40,986 bases of DNA from Megasphaera sp. NM10 (GTDB taxonomy: Bacteria > Bacillota > Negativicutes > Veillonellales > Megasphaeraceae), in NCBI RefSeq assembly GCF_000417505.1, contig NZ_APHY01000028.1, positions 1-40,986 of the forward strand, read 5' to 3'. The notes beneath the pieces are model-generated. The model was not told the DNA's origin. It was given only the letters and a program-made list of their open reading frames with translations, and ran no database searches. The translations under genes were made by a program, and so were the position numbers. This document shows, in pieces, positions 31,064 through 39,359 of the stretch (positions are counted from its first letter, which is position 1; each line of letters starts with the position of its first letter).

Positions 31064-31153
31064 TAAAAATGTAGATGTCTGCATGGGAAGAGTGGTCTAT
31101 ATGCCATTTTCTGCCTTTGGGCAAGATCCCTATTTTTTTTAGCTAACGACGTA

Positions 31154-31203
31154 AAAGGGACTGTCGCACGGAGACTTCTACCATCATGCGTGGTCCCTTT
31201 ACT
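31154..31203 (+). terminator. leader terminator-like hairpin 1
   Basis: AAAGGGAC (31154-31161) plus CGCA (31065-equivalent arm at 31165-31168) pair with TGCG (31187-31190) and GTCCCTTT (31193-31200). The following TACTTTATAG is only moderately T-rich. Confidence 0.6.
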
Positions 31204-31270
31204 TTATAGTTTGTAGATACTGCAAACTTAAAACTCCAAAGAGGCTGTCGCACATGCGACAGCCTCTTTT
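31204..31270 (+). repeat. dyad element (family A, copy 4) with strong leader terminator
   Basis: TATAGTTTGTAG (31205-31216) faces TGCAAACTTAAAACT (31221-31235). A 15-bp perfect hairpin follows: 31238-31252 with TGCGACAGCCTCTTT (31255-31269). It lies between the locus promoter and the first gene, whose start is 43 nt further on, so it should attenuate transcription. Confidence 0.75.
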
Positions 31271-31312
31271 GCTATGACTTATTATCAGGGGAGAATCAGA
31301 GGAGGAGCTGTT

Positions 31313-32758
31313 TTGGAGACGCTATCGACGAAAGGGTCTATTTCTATCAAAAATAAATACAGCAATGAATTGTTGCCGATTGTTATGGTTATTGCTGATT
31401 ACATTGCTATCTGGCTGGCCGAGTATGCATCTTATGGACTGCGGGATTTTCTCGTTCCCGAAACGCATTTCCATCTCTCCTGGCTCAGTATCCACGTCAT
31501 CATACCGGTCGTATATATCCTTTTTTTGCAACTACATCATCTTTATACGCGACGTATGCAGTTCTGGCAGGTCATTTCCGGCCTTTTTAAATCCGTCTTT
31601 TATGCCGTCGCTTTACTGATCTTTTTTATCTATATCGCCCAGACGGCAGCCTCGACGTCGCGACTCTTTGTGGCCTTATTGTGGCTGACCTCTTTCTTTT
31701 TCCTGGTAGCCGAACGATACATCGTCAAACATATCCTGGGGCATTTCAAACTGCTCCAGCTGCCGGTCCTCATCATGGGAGCCGGTAAGACAGCAGCCAT
31801 CGTATTGGATTATTTTAAGCACGATACGGGCGTCAGCTATGATTTCATCGGCTATCTGGAAGACTATACGCCAGAAGCGAAAGTAGCGGCCATGATGCCG
31901 CATTTAGGCCGTTTTGAAGATGCCGAAGATGTTATCCGCCAGACCGGTGTCCAGCACGTCATGGTCATTGCACCGGGCCTCAGCAGTAACGCTGTCCAGA
32001 ACATCGTCTATCGCGTCCAGCCCTTGGTCAAGAAAGTCGCTTTTATCCCCGATATGGGCAGCCTGCCGTTGGCGACGCTCGACACGGAAAGCCTCATCGA
32101 CGGCCATATCGTTTCCTTCAGCTTCCGCAACAACCTGGCTCTCTGGTACAATCGGGCTGTTAAACGCGTCTTTGATGTCATCTGTACCAGCCTGGGGATT
32201 ATCTGTCTTTCGCCATTCTTTTTGGCCATCGCTCTATGGATCTATAAAGACTCGCCCGGACCTATCATCTTTAAGCACCGCCGCGTCGGCCGGAACGGCA
32301 AAGAATTCAACTGCTATAAATTCCGCAGCATGTGTGTTGATGCCGACGTCAAACTGAAAGAACTCCTGGCACGGGACCCGCAGGCCCGGAAAGAATGGGA
32401 AACAGAATTCAAACTGAAAAATGACCCGCGCATCACTAAAAGCGGGGCCTTCCTGCGCAAGACCAGCTTAGACGAATTGCCGCAGCTGTTCAACGTCCTC
32501 AAAGGCGAAATGAGCCTCGTCGGGCCACGGCCCATCATCCAGGCCGAAGTCCCGAAATACGGCCCGTACATCAAGGATTTCTACATGGTCCGCCCTGGCA
32601 TCACCGGCATGTGGCAGACCAGCGGCCGCAGCGATACAACCTACGAAGAACGTGTCCAGATGGACACTTGGTACGTCCGCAACTGGAACGTCTGGTTCGA
32701 CATTGTCCTCATTTGGCGCACCATCGCCGTCGTCCTGAAACACAAAGGAGCGTATTAG
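31313..32758 (+). CDS. WbaP-type undecaprenyl-phosphate sugar phosphotransferase (polyprenyl glycosylphosphotransferase)
   Basis: Transfers a hexose-1-phosphate to undecaprenyl phosphate, the first membrane step of repeat-unit assembly. N-terminal part: four to five transmembrane helices (residues about 10-150), then a CoA-binding-like domain ([19 protein letters not shown]). C-terminal catalytic domain: membrane-dipping helix [69 protein letters not shown] and [32 protein letters not shown] 31313 follows GAGGAGG and is preferred; ATG 31274 starts three nt after the terminator stem and has no ribosome site. About 481 residues. Donor sugar (galactose or glucose) not determinable. Confidence 0.9.
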   Translation: METLSTKGSISIKNKYSNELLPIVMVIADYIAIWLAEYASYGLRDFLVPETHFHLSWLSIHVIIPVVYILFLQLHHLYTRRMQFWQVISGLFKSVFYAVALLIFFIYIAQTAASTSRLFVALLWLTSFFFLVAERYIVKHILGHFKLLQLPVLIMGAGKTAAIVLDYFKHDTGVSYDFIGYLEDYTPEAKVAAMMPHLGRFEDAEDVIRQTGVQHVMVIAPGLSSNAVQNIVYRVQPLVKKVAFIPDMGSLPLATLDTESLIDGHIVSFSFRNNLALWYNRAVKRVFDVICTSLGIICLSPFFLAIALWIYKDSPGPIIFKHRRVGRNGKEFNCYKFRSMCVDADVKLKELLARDPQARKEWETEFKLKNDPRITKSGAFLRKTSLDELPQLFNVLKGEMSLVGPRPIIQAEVPKYGPYIKDFYMVRPGITGMWQTSGRSDTTYEERVQMDTWYVRNWNVWFDIVLIWRTIAVVLKHKGAY

Positions 32759-33040
32759 TTATTAGCCTCGCCTCATAGGCCCTTTTTGGCCCGTCAGGTG
32801 CTGACCACAGGAAAGCGCAGGACGGTTGCCAAAACGGAGAGCCGAGCTAGAGGTGGCCCGAAGGGCCGGAGAGGTTGCTCTTGATTTCGCAGTCCGCCTC
32901 GGACTCAGATGCCGCTGCGCGGCAACAGACTCAAACTAACAACGACGCCTCGAGTACCCCTCGGCTCGTAAAAAATGCCCCGGCCGGGGCCTGCGTAGGG
33001 GCCGTCCTGTGAAGGCGGCCCGCAATAGAACTAGTGGCTG
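32759..33040. repeat. complete composite repeat module B-C-D
   Basis: Block B 32764-32878 (GCCTCGCCTCATAGGCCC, GACGGTTGCCAAAACGG, AGGTGGCCC...GGGCCGGAGAGG), block C 32890-32970 (GGACTCAGATGCCGCTGCGC, ACGACGCCTCGAGTACCCCT) and diverged block D 32984-33036. Same order as 29349-29755. It separates the WbaP-like gene from the ATPase-HNH pair. Confidence 0.75.
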
Positions 33041-33071
33041 CATCCATCACAGACTTAATGGAGATGATTTT

Positions 33072-34190
33072 ATGAATCAACATTTTATCACGCAAATACA
33101 TATTGATAAAGTACGGCACTTACAGAATATCACTATCCCATTATCAGAAACGACTTGCAAACACTTGATTCTGACCGGGAAAAATGGCAGTGGTAAAACC
33201 AGTGTCATGGAATCGTTGAAGGCATATTTGTCTATATATACAGAAGATAGTGATACTGTTGATATAGCCCAAGGCGTTACTGCTCAGTTTAACGACAAGG
33301 AAAGTATGCAGTCCAAGGTATACACGGGCGAATACATTTTTGCCTATTATGAAGCGGAACGAGGATATACAGCACATAACGAGAAAAATGTATCTAAAGT
33401 GGATTTAAAGGAAAGGTATACTATCCAGGAACATCCAGGGCAGGAGTTCGTAAAATACATTTTGAATTTGAAAACAGTAGGGGCCATGGCGGAAGTTGGT
33501 GGGAAAAAAGAAAGAGCTGAAGAAATCAAAGAATGGTTTCAACGATTTGACCACGTTTTACAAATCATATTTGATGCGCCGCAAGCTCATCTGGACTTTG
33601 ATATTGAAACCTTTGAGTTCCATATCGTCGTACCTGGCAGAGAACCGTTTACCTTTGACACTCTTTCCAGTGGCTATGCAGCCGTTTTAGATATCGTCGT
33701 CGATTTGATGATGCGAATGGAAAAGAAAGCGGGCAAACGTTATGATTTGGAAGGCGTCGTCTTGATTGATGAAATCGAAGCACATCTGCATTTAGAGCTA
33801 CAGAAAAAAATTATGCCGATATTGACAGGCATTTTCCCCAATATTCAGTTCATCGTGACGACACACTCTCCGTTCATTTTGAATTCTATCGAGAATACAG
33901 TTATTTATGATTTGGCAAATCATATGCTAGTTAATACTCCAGAAGGCCTTTCAAATATTCCTTATGATGGAATTGTAGAAGGCTATTTCAAGGCTTCGGT
34001 ACTTTCTGATGAGCTACAGAAAAAATATGAAAGATATAAACAACTGGCTTGCAAACAGGAACTAACCGATGATGATTATGAAGAAATTGCTAATTTGGAA
34101 TATTATCTTGATGAAATTCCTGACTATCTTGGGTTAGATTTTATGGCAGATTATAAAAAGCTCAAATTGGAATTATCGCAGAAGGAGTAA
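33072..34190 (+). CDS. AAA family ATPase, Septu PtuA-like
   Basis: 372 residues of the SMC/ABC-like AAA_15/AAA_21 class. Walker A GKNGSGKT at residues 36-43, ABC-type signature SSGY (199-202), Walker B VVLIDEIEAHLH with Asp233-Glu234, and H-loop VTTHSPFI soon after. A helical region (85-190) is inserted between. No nuclease domain is fused, but an HNH nuclease gene follows five nt later with its ribosome site inside this gene's end. ATPase plus small HNH protein is the Septu (PtuA-PtuB) layout, an antiphage system in which the ATPase controls the nuclease. The Septu call is inference from domain pairing; the ATPase itself is shorter than many PtuA. AT-richer than the housekeeping genes. ATG 33072 with GGAGATG. 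Confidence 0.75.
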   Translation: MNQHFITQIHIDKVRHLQNITIPLSETTCKHLILTGKNGSGKTSVMESLKAYLSIYTEDSDTVDIAQGVTAQFNDKESMQSKVYTGEYIFAYYEAERGYTAHNEKNVSKVDLKERYTIQEHPGQEFVKYILNLKTVGAMAEVGGKKERAEEIKEWFQRFDHVLQIIFDAPQAHLDFDIETFEFHIVVPGREPFTFDTLSSGYAAVLDIVVDLMMRMEKKAGKRYDLEGVVLIDEIEAHLHLELQKKIMPILTGIFPNIQFIVTTHSPFILNSIENTVIYDLANHMLVNTPEGLSNIPYDGIVEGYFKASVLSDELQKKYERYKQLACKQELTDDDYEEIANLEYYLDEIPDYLGLDFMADYKKLKLELSQKE

Positions 34191-34195
34191 GTACA

Positions 34196-34852
34196 ATGGT
34201 AAAATGTGATAAATCTCCGGTGGCACCAGCTTCTTTAAAAGTTGAAAAATTGAAGGGTGAAAACGGCTCGTATCGTGGAGAAGATGTCGTAGAACAATTG
34301 AAGACTGATTTTCATGATAAATGCTATATTTGCGAACTGAAAGGGTTACAAGACCCTGAAATCGAGCACTTGGTCCCGCATAAAGGAAATCTTGATTTGA
34401 AATTTGATTGGAATAACCTTTTCTGGAGTTGTGGTCATTGCAATAGCATCAAGAATCAAAGAAAATATGAAGGCAAGATCATTAACTGTTGCCAGGAAGA
34501 TCCAGAATTGCATATTCAATTTCTTTATACTAACGATAATATAGATGTCAAGCCTTTAGATGACCACGAAGAAACGCAAATGACAGCTAAACTAGTTGAT
34601 GAAGTGTTTAATCTAAGAAATACCGGAATGAGGGTTATCAAGTCAGCCCAGCGAATGAAAGCCTTACAGCGAGAAATGAATATATTTTTCAATGAATTGA
34701 AACGTTACCAAGAACATAAATCGGAAACTAATAAACGAAGAGTGGTTGTCCGATTGAAACGAAGCGCTGCGTTTGCAGCTTTCAAACGCTCGTATATTAG
34801 AAATAAAGATGAATATGCCGAATTTCAAGAATATGTAAGCCTTATAAAATAG
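34196..34852 (+). CDS. HNH endonuclease, Septu PtuB-like
   Basis: 218 residues. A zinc-framed HNH core is clear: Cys43-x2-Cys46 (CYIC), EHLVPHKG with His58, DWNNLFWSC with Asn73/74 and a second Cys79-x2-Cys82 knuckle (CGHCNSIK). The N-terminus (VKCDKSPVAPASLK) resembles the TIGR02646/PtuB type start. The C-terminal part is a basic helical region (RRVVVRLKRSAAFAAFKRS). AAGGAG lies inside the ATPase gene and the intergenic gap is five nt, so the two are co-translated. Predicted DNA (or nucleic-acid) nuclease effector of the pair. Confidence 0.78.
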   Translation: MVKCDKSPVAPASLKVEKLKGENGSYRGEDVVEQLKTDFHDKCYICELKGLQDPEIEHLVPHKGNLDLKFDWNNLFWSCGHCNSIKNQRKYEGKIINCCQEDPELHIQFLYTNDNIDVKPLDDHEETQMTAKLVDEVFNLRNTGMRVIKSAQRMKALQREMNIFFNELKRYQEHKSETNKRRVVVRLKRSAAFAAFKRSYIRNKDEYAEFQEYVSLIK

Positions 34853-34867
34853 AAAGGATTGACCATT

Positions 34868-35629
34868 TTGTCTATCAAAATCATCGTTGCAGCTCACAAA
34901 AAGTACTGGATGCCGACGGATACGGTTTATCTGCCTGTTCATGTCGGAGCGGAAGGAAAATCCTCAATTGGCTATACACCGGATAATACAGGTGATAACA
35001 TCAGCAGTAAAAACTCTCATTTTTGTGAACTGACGGGCCTTTACTGGGCCTGGAAGAACTTGGATGCCGATTATCTGGGGCTTGTTCATTACCGCCGTTA
35101 TTTTACTCGTAAAGAGGTCCATAACATCGAGGCCAAGAAAGACCAGATATTGACAGAAAAAGAATGGCAGCAGCTCTTATCCTGCCATCCCGTCATTGTT
35201 CCGGATAAGCGGAAATATTACATCGAAACGAACCGTTCCCATTATAACCACGCCCACCATCGGGAAGGGCTGGATGTGACGGAACAGATCATCAAGGAGC
35301 AGTGTCCAGAGTACCTTCCTGCTTTTGAAAAAGTCATGAATCGGACCTGGGCCCATATGTTCAATATGTTCGTCATGCGCCGAAATCTTTATGATGACTA
35401 TATGCAGTGGATGTTCTCTATCCTCTTTGAACTGGAAAAACGAGTCGACATCACTGGCTGGGATACCTATGAATCCCGCATCTACGGCTTCGTTAGTGAA
35501 CTTCTTCTTGACATCTGGCTAGAAAAGAATCAGATTGATTACTTAGAAAGCAATGTATCCTTTATGGAAAAACAAGATTGGATTAAAAAAGGTGGAGCAT
35601 TCCTTAAAAGGAAAATTTTTGGCCGATAG
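34868..35629 (+). CDS. DUF4422 family glycosyltransferase
   Basis: 253 residues. DUF4422 hallmarks: KIIVAAHKKYWMPTD at the N-terminus, VHVGAEGK, GYTPDNTGDNIS, NSHFCELTGLYWAWKNLDADYLGLVHYRRYF, YNHAHHREGLD, and MFNMFVMRRNLYDDYMQWMF. Proteins of this family are found in capsule and O-antigen clusters and are thought to transfer a hexose. TTG 34868 sits nine bases after AAAGGA; the TTG at 34859 directly touches that site and is unlikely. It follows the HNH gene by 15 nt. Confidence 0.85.
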   Translation: MSIKIIVAAHKKYWMPTDTVYLPVHVGAEGKSSIGYTPDNTGDNISSKNSHFCELTGLYWAWKNLDADYLGLVHYRRYFTRKEVHNIEAKKDQILTEKEWQQLLSCHPVIVPDKRKYYIETNRSHYNHAHHREGLDVTEQIIKEQCPEYLPAFEKVMNRTWAHMFNMFVMRRNLYDDYMQWMFSILFELEKRVDITGWDTYESRIYGFVSELLLDIWLEKNQIDYLESNVSFMEKQDWIKKGGAFLKRKIFGR

Positions 35630-35738
35630 ATAGCTGGTTATCATAATTCCTGCAAAAATTGATGAAATATGGTAAAATAAATCATCTAAGGAACGGCTTT
35701 TATTTTTCAATCAACTGAAATAGAAATAGAGGTAAAAT

Positions 35739-36866
35739 ATGCACTACCATCAACCGATTAGAATTCTACAGGCTTTTGTTGCTAATGATAAGGGAGGACT
35801 TACTGGATATATCTGTCAAAATTATCGATTTATCGATAAAAATAAAGTGCAATTTGATTTCTTGACTTTTGAAGATAGAAAATTAGATTTTGAAGATGAA
35901 TTTATTAGCATGGGTGCTAGATTTTATCATATCTCCAGACCATCACATCCGATTTCATATGCTAAGTCCTTAAAAGGCATACTAAATCAGACTGAATATG
36001 CAGCCGTTCATTTTAATATGTCTTATGCTAATTTTATTCCTATTATTATTGCTCGTTGGATAGGGGCCAAAAGAATTATCATGCATTCTCATAGCACTGC
36101 TATTGATGATCGACGTGATATCATACGTTTTGCTAAGATGATAATCCATAAATTAGGAAGACATTTGATGAACTATATGGCAGATGAATATTTAGCATGT
36201 TCCTCTTTAGCGGCTCGATGGATGTACCCTGTCTCGATTCTTCAATCTAAACGTTATCATATGGCCAAAAACGCTATTGATGTAAGTAAATATAATTATA
36301 ATCCTCATGTAAGAGCAGATATACGACGTAAATTAAAAATTAGTGATGATACCTTTGTTATCGGTCACGTTGGTCGCTTTACTTACCAGAAGAATCATGA
36401 ATTCCTGATTGATATTTTTAAACAGGTGCATGATAAACTGAATAATTCTTTGCTTTTGTTAATTGGGGAAGGACCGGAAGAAAATCAGATGAAAGAAAAG
36501 GTGGCATCATTGGAACTAGCTTCGCGTGTCTTATTTTTAGGCAGGAGAAACGATGTCCCCAAATTGTTTCAGGCAATGGATTGCTTTGTGTTGCCGTCGC
36601 GCTTTGAGGGCTTGGGGATTGTTGGCATTGAAGCACAGTCTTCGGGCTTGCAATGTATTTTTTCAGATGTTGTACCTAGAGAAGTTGATGTCGTGGGTAA
36701 ATCTATATTCTTATCGTTAGAACATTCTGGACAGTGGGTTTCTGAGATTTTAAAAATTAGTTCTTTAAATAACCGAAAAAATACAGAAGCACAAGTGGAT
36801 GCGGCAGGATATAATATCCATAGTGAAATAAAAAAGATTGAAAGTTTATATGAAGTTGATTTATGA
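35739..36866 (+). CDS. GT4 family glycosyltransferase
   Basis: 375 residues with a GT-B fold. N-terminal RILQAFVANDKGGLTGYICQNYRF (GGLTGY acceptor-side loop), AAVHFNMSYANFIPIIIARWIGAKRIIMHSHS, then C-terminal FVIGHVGRFTYQKNHEFLIDIF, LLLIGEGPEENQMKEKV, VLFLGRRNDVPKLFQAMDCFVLPSRFEGLGIVGIEAQSSGL, with the E-x7-E retaining motif. Resembles EpsF/CapM-type enzymes; sugar unknown. AGAGGT precedes ATG. Strongly AT-rich codons. A weak extended -10 (TGGTAAAAT, 35670-35678) lies upstream. Confidence 0.9.
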   Translation: MHYHQPIRILQAFVANDKGGLTGYICQNYRFIDKNKVQFDFLTFEDRKLDFEDEFISMGARFYHISRPSHPISYAKSLKGILNQTEYAAVHFNMSYANFIPIIIARWIGAKRIIMHSHSTAIDDRRDIIRFAKMIIHKLGRHLMNYMADEYLACSSLAARWMYPVSILQSKRYHMAKNAIDVSKYNYNPHVRADIRRKLKISDDTFVIGHVGRFTYQKNHEFLIDIFKQVHDKLNNSLLLLIGEGPEENQMKEKVASLELASRVLFLGRRNDVPKLFQAMDCFVLPSRFEGLGIVGIEAQSSGLQCIFSDVVPREVDVVGKSIFLSLEHSGQWVSEILKISSLNNRKNTEAQVDAAGYNIHSEIKKIESLYEVDL

Positions 36867-36898
36867 TTTTTGTTCCAATGAAAAGTGAGGTAGGTTCT

Positions 36899-38470
36899 AT
36901 GTATCTCAAAAGATTTAAGTTAAAAAATTTTCGTGGTTATAAAGAGGCTGTAGAAATTAATTTTGATGATTTGACTGCTTTTGTTGGAAAAAATGATAGT
37001 GGAAAATCAACTATATTGGAAGCATTAGATATATTTTTTAATGAGAATAAGGGAACCGTTAAATTAGATAAAGATGATTTAAATATAGACTGTAAAGATG
37101 CTGGCGACGTTGATATTATGATGACAGCATATTTTTCTGGGTTGCCAGATTCAATTATTATTGATGAAAGTAATCCTACTAGTTTGCAAGATGAATACTT
37201 ATTGAATAAAAATAATGAATTAGAGATAAAAAAGGTTTTTCATAACGCCTCATCTTCTTGCAAAACATATATTATAGCTAATCATCCTCAAAATTCAGAA
37301 TGTAATGATTTGCTTTGTCTAAAAAATGGTGACTTAAAGAAAAAGATAAAAGGTCTTGGGATTGATAGTGATATTGATTTAACGAAAAATGCAGAAATAC
37401 GCCAAGCAATATGGAAATATTACCGGGATAAATTGCAGTTAGCTGAGAGTAAAATTGATATTTCAAAAGAAGATGCTAAGAAATACTGGAATAAGATTTC
37501 AACATACCTTCCGATTTATAGCCTATTTCAATCAGATAGGAATAATTCTGATTCAGATGATGAAATTCAAGATCCATTAAAAAATGCTGTTAAAGAAATT
37601 ATTAGTTCAAATGTTTTACAAGAGGAGTTCGAAGAGGTAGCAGCGCAGGTTTTGGATAAATTAAATGAAGTAGCCTCACGTACTTTGGAAAAATTAAAAG
37701 AGATGGATGAAGAAACTGCTAAAACGTTGAAACCATCTATTCCAGATGTAAAACAACTAAAATGGGCAGATGTCTTTAAAAATGTATCTATTGCTGGTGA
37801 CGAAGGAATTCCTATTAATAAACGGGGCAGTGGAGTGCGTAGATTGATACTCTTAAATTTCTTCAGAGCAGAAGCAGAAAGAAAACTAGAAGAACAAAAT
37901 GAAAATAATTCAACGGCTAGCATTATTTATGCCATAGAAGAGCCGGAAACCTCACAACATTTTTCGAATCAAGTAAAGCTTGTCGAAGCATTTAAAACCC
38001 TGGCTTCCCTAAATAATGTTCAAGTTATCATGACAACACATAGTGGCACTATTGTTAAAAAACTTGATTTTAACGATTTGCGTCTTATTGATAATGAAGG
38101 AATTGATAAAGGGACGGCTGTTAAAACGATTAGACCTAATTGTTTACCTTATCCTTCATTGAATGAGGTGAATTATATTGCTTTTAATCAAATTACTGAA
38201 GAATATCATAATGAACTTTATGGTTATTTAGAGTCAAATAATTTGTTAAATGAATACAAAAAAGGTAAAAGAACAAGAAAATATATACAAATATGTAGAA
38301 ATAATGAACTTAAAGAAACAGATAAAATTTTAACTGAATATATCCGACACCAAATTCATCATCCAGAAAATGATAAAAACGAACCTTATAAGCCAGAAGA
38401 ATTAGAAGAATCAATCGAAATGATGAGAAATTTTATACAAAAACAAGATAACATAATGGATGATATGTAA
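36899..38470 (+). CDS. OLD-like AAA ATPase with C-terminal R-x4-H (HEPN-like) motif
   Basis: 523 residues. Walker A GKNDSGKS at 30-37 within YLKRFKLKNFRGYKEAVEINFDDLTAFVG; a long helical middle; signature RGSGVRRLILLNFFRAEAE; Walker B IIYAIEEPE with Glu347/348; H-loop MTTHSG. No TOPRIM domain as in OLD/GajA is visible. The last 100 residues hold IRHQIHHPENDKN with Arg483-x4-His488, the spacing used by HEPN RNases, so a fused RNA-cleaving effector is possible but unproven. ATG 36899 with GAGGTAGG is chosen; an ATG at 36863 overlaps the preceding gene and lacks a site. Sits between glycosyltransferases, AT-rich, probably a horizontally acquired defence-type gene. Confidence 0.75.
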   Translation: MYLKRFKLKNFRGYKEAVEINFDDLTAFVGKNDSGKSTILEALDIFFNENKGTVKLDKDDLNIDCKDAGDVDIMMTAYFSGLPDSIIIDESNPTSLQDEYLLNKNNELEIKKVFHNASSSCKTYIIANHPQNSECNDLLCLKNGDLKKKIKGLGIDSDIDLTKNAEIRQAIWKYYRDKLQLAESKIDISKEDAKKYWNKISTYLPIYSLFQSDRNNSDSDDEIQDPLKNAVKEIISSNVLQEEFEEVAAQVLDKLNEVASRTLEKLKEMDEETAKTLKPSIPDVKQLKWADVFKNVSIAGDEGIPINKRGSGVRRLILLNFFRAEAERKLEEQNENNSTASIIYAIEEPETSQHFSNQVKLVEAFKTLASLNNVQVIMTTHSGTIVKKLDFNDLRLIDNEGIDKGTAVKTIRPNCLPYPSLNEVNYIAFNQITEEYHNELYGYLESNNLLNEYKKGKRTRKYIQICRNNELKETDKILTEYIRHQIHHPENDKNEPYKPEELEESIEMMRNFIQKQDNIMDDM

Positions 38471-38505
38471 TGATAGAAATATACAATTTATAGGGAGCGC
38501 ATGAT

Positions 38506-39348
38506 ATGAATTTTGCGATGGCAGTTATATTATATCAGCCGGAAAAAAATGTTTTAGAAAATATACGATCTTATATTAATTTGACTGAAAAACTATATAT
38601 AATTGATAACTCAAATACTCAATCATTAATTATACATCAATTACAACAATATCCCCAGGTTAACTACCTTTCAATGCAGGGCAATAAGGGGATAGCAGCG
38701 GCTTTGAATGTGGGGGTTCATCAAGCTTTACAGGATAAAATAGACTATTTAATTACAATGGATCAGGACAGCCAATTTACTAATGATGTATTTTATGGGT
38801 ATATATATACGGCAAAAAGTCTGTTTAAGAAATTTTCAAATGCAGCAGTTATTGGTATCAATTATGATGGATATAGTCAAAAGAATCCTGATCAAGATAT
38901 AGAAGTTGCCGATGAAGTAATTACTTCTGGCATGATTATCAATTTAAAGATTATGAAGGAATTAGGTGATTTTATAGAGAAACTTTTTATTGACTATGTT
39001 GACTATGAATACTGTTATCGTGCACGAAAGGCGGGATATTTATGCCTTATGGTGAATAAGTACAAATTAAATCACCAGGTGGGGGGGATGAGACCCATCG
39101 TAAAGTATGGAATTCATTTTCGAAATCATAATGAACATAATGCGATTAGGCAATATTATATGGCGCGAAATGCTATTTATGTTATAAAGAAATATCCTGA
39201 GATGGCTATGAAATGGGTAAAAAATTTAATAAAGGCCCCCATTAAAATTATATTAGTAGATGATGATAAAGTAAGTAAAAGTAAGGGATATATTGAAGGT
39301 ATAATTGATGGACTACGTAATCATTATGGCCCTAAAACATATTTATGA
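38506..39348 (+). CDS. GT2 family glycosyltransferase (rhamnosyltransferase-like), first of a tandem pair
   Basis: 280 residues, GT-A fold. AVILYQPEKNVLENI at the N-terminus, LYIIDNSNT, MQGNKGIAAALNVGVHQA, metal-binding TMDQDSQF (DxD-like), VITSGMIINLKIMKELGDF, LFIDYVDYEYCYRARKAGY and the terminal GYIEGIIDGLRNHYG. These resemble RfbF-type rhamnosyltransferases; donor sugar is inferred only. GGGAGC precedes ATG. Eleven nt separate it from its paralogue. Confidence 0.87.
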   Translation: MNFAMAVILYQPEKNVLENIRSYINLTEKLYIIDNSNTQSLIIHQLQQYPQVNYLSMQGNKGIAAALNVGVHQALQDKIDYLITMDQDSQFTNDVFYGYIYTAKSLFKKFSNAAVIGINYDGYSQKNPDQDIEVADEVITSGMIINLKIMKELGDFIEKLFIDYVDYEYCYRARKAGYLCLMVNKYKLNHQVGGMRPIVKYGIHFRNHNEHNAIRQYYMARNAIYVIKKYPEMAMKWVKNLIKAPIKIILVDDDKVSKSKGYIEGIIDGLRNHYGPKTYL

Positions 39349-39359
39349 GGTGAAATAAG

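Noticed and set aside
31064-31150. JUMPstart/ops element in the polysaccharide leader
   Set aside because: No GGCGGTAGC-like sequence is present.
29349-33040. CRISPR array
   Set aside because: Repeats are few, long, imperfect and not regularly spaced by unique spacers; no cas genes are present.
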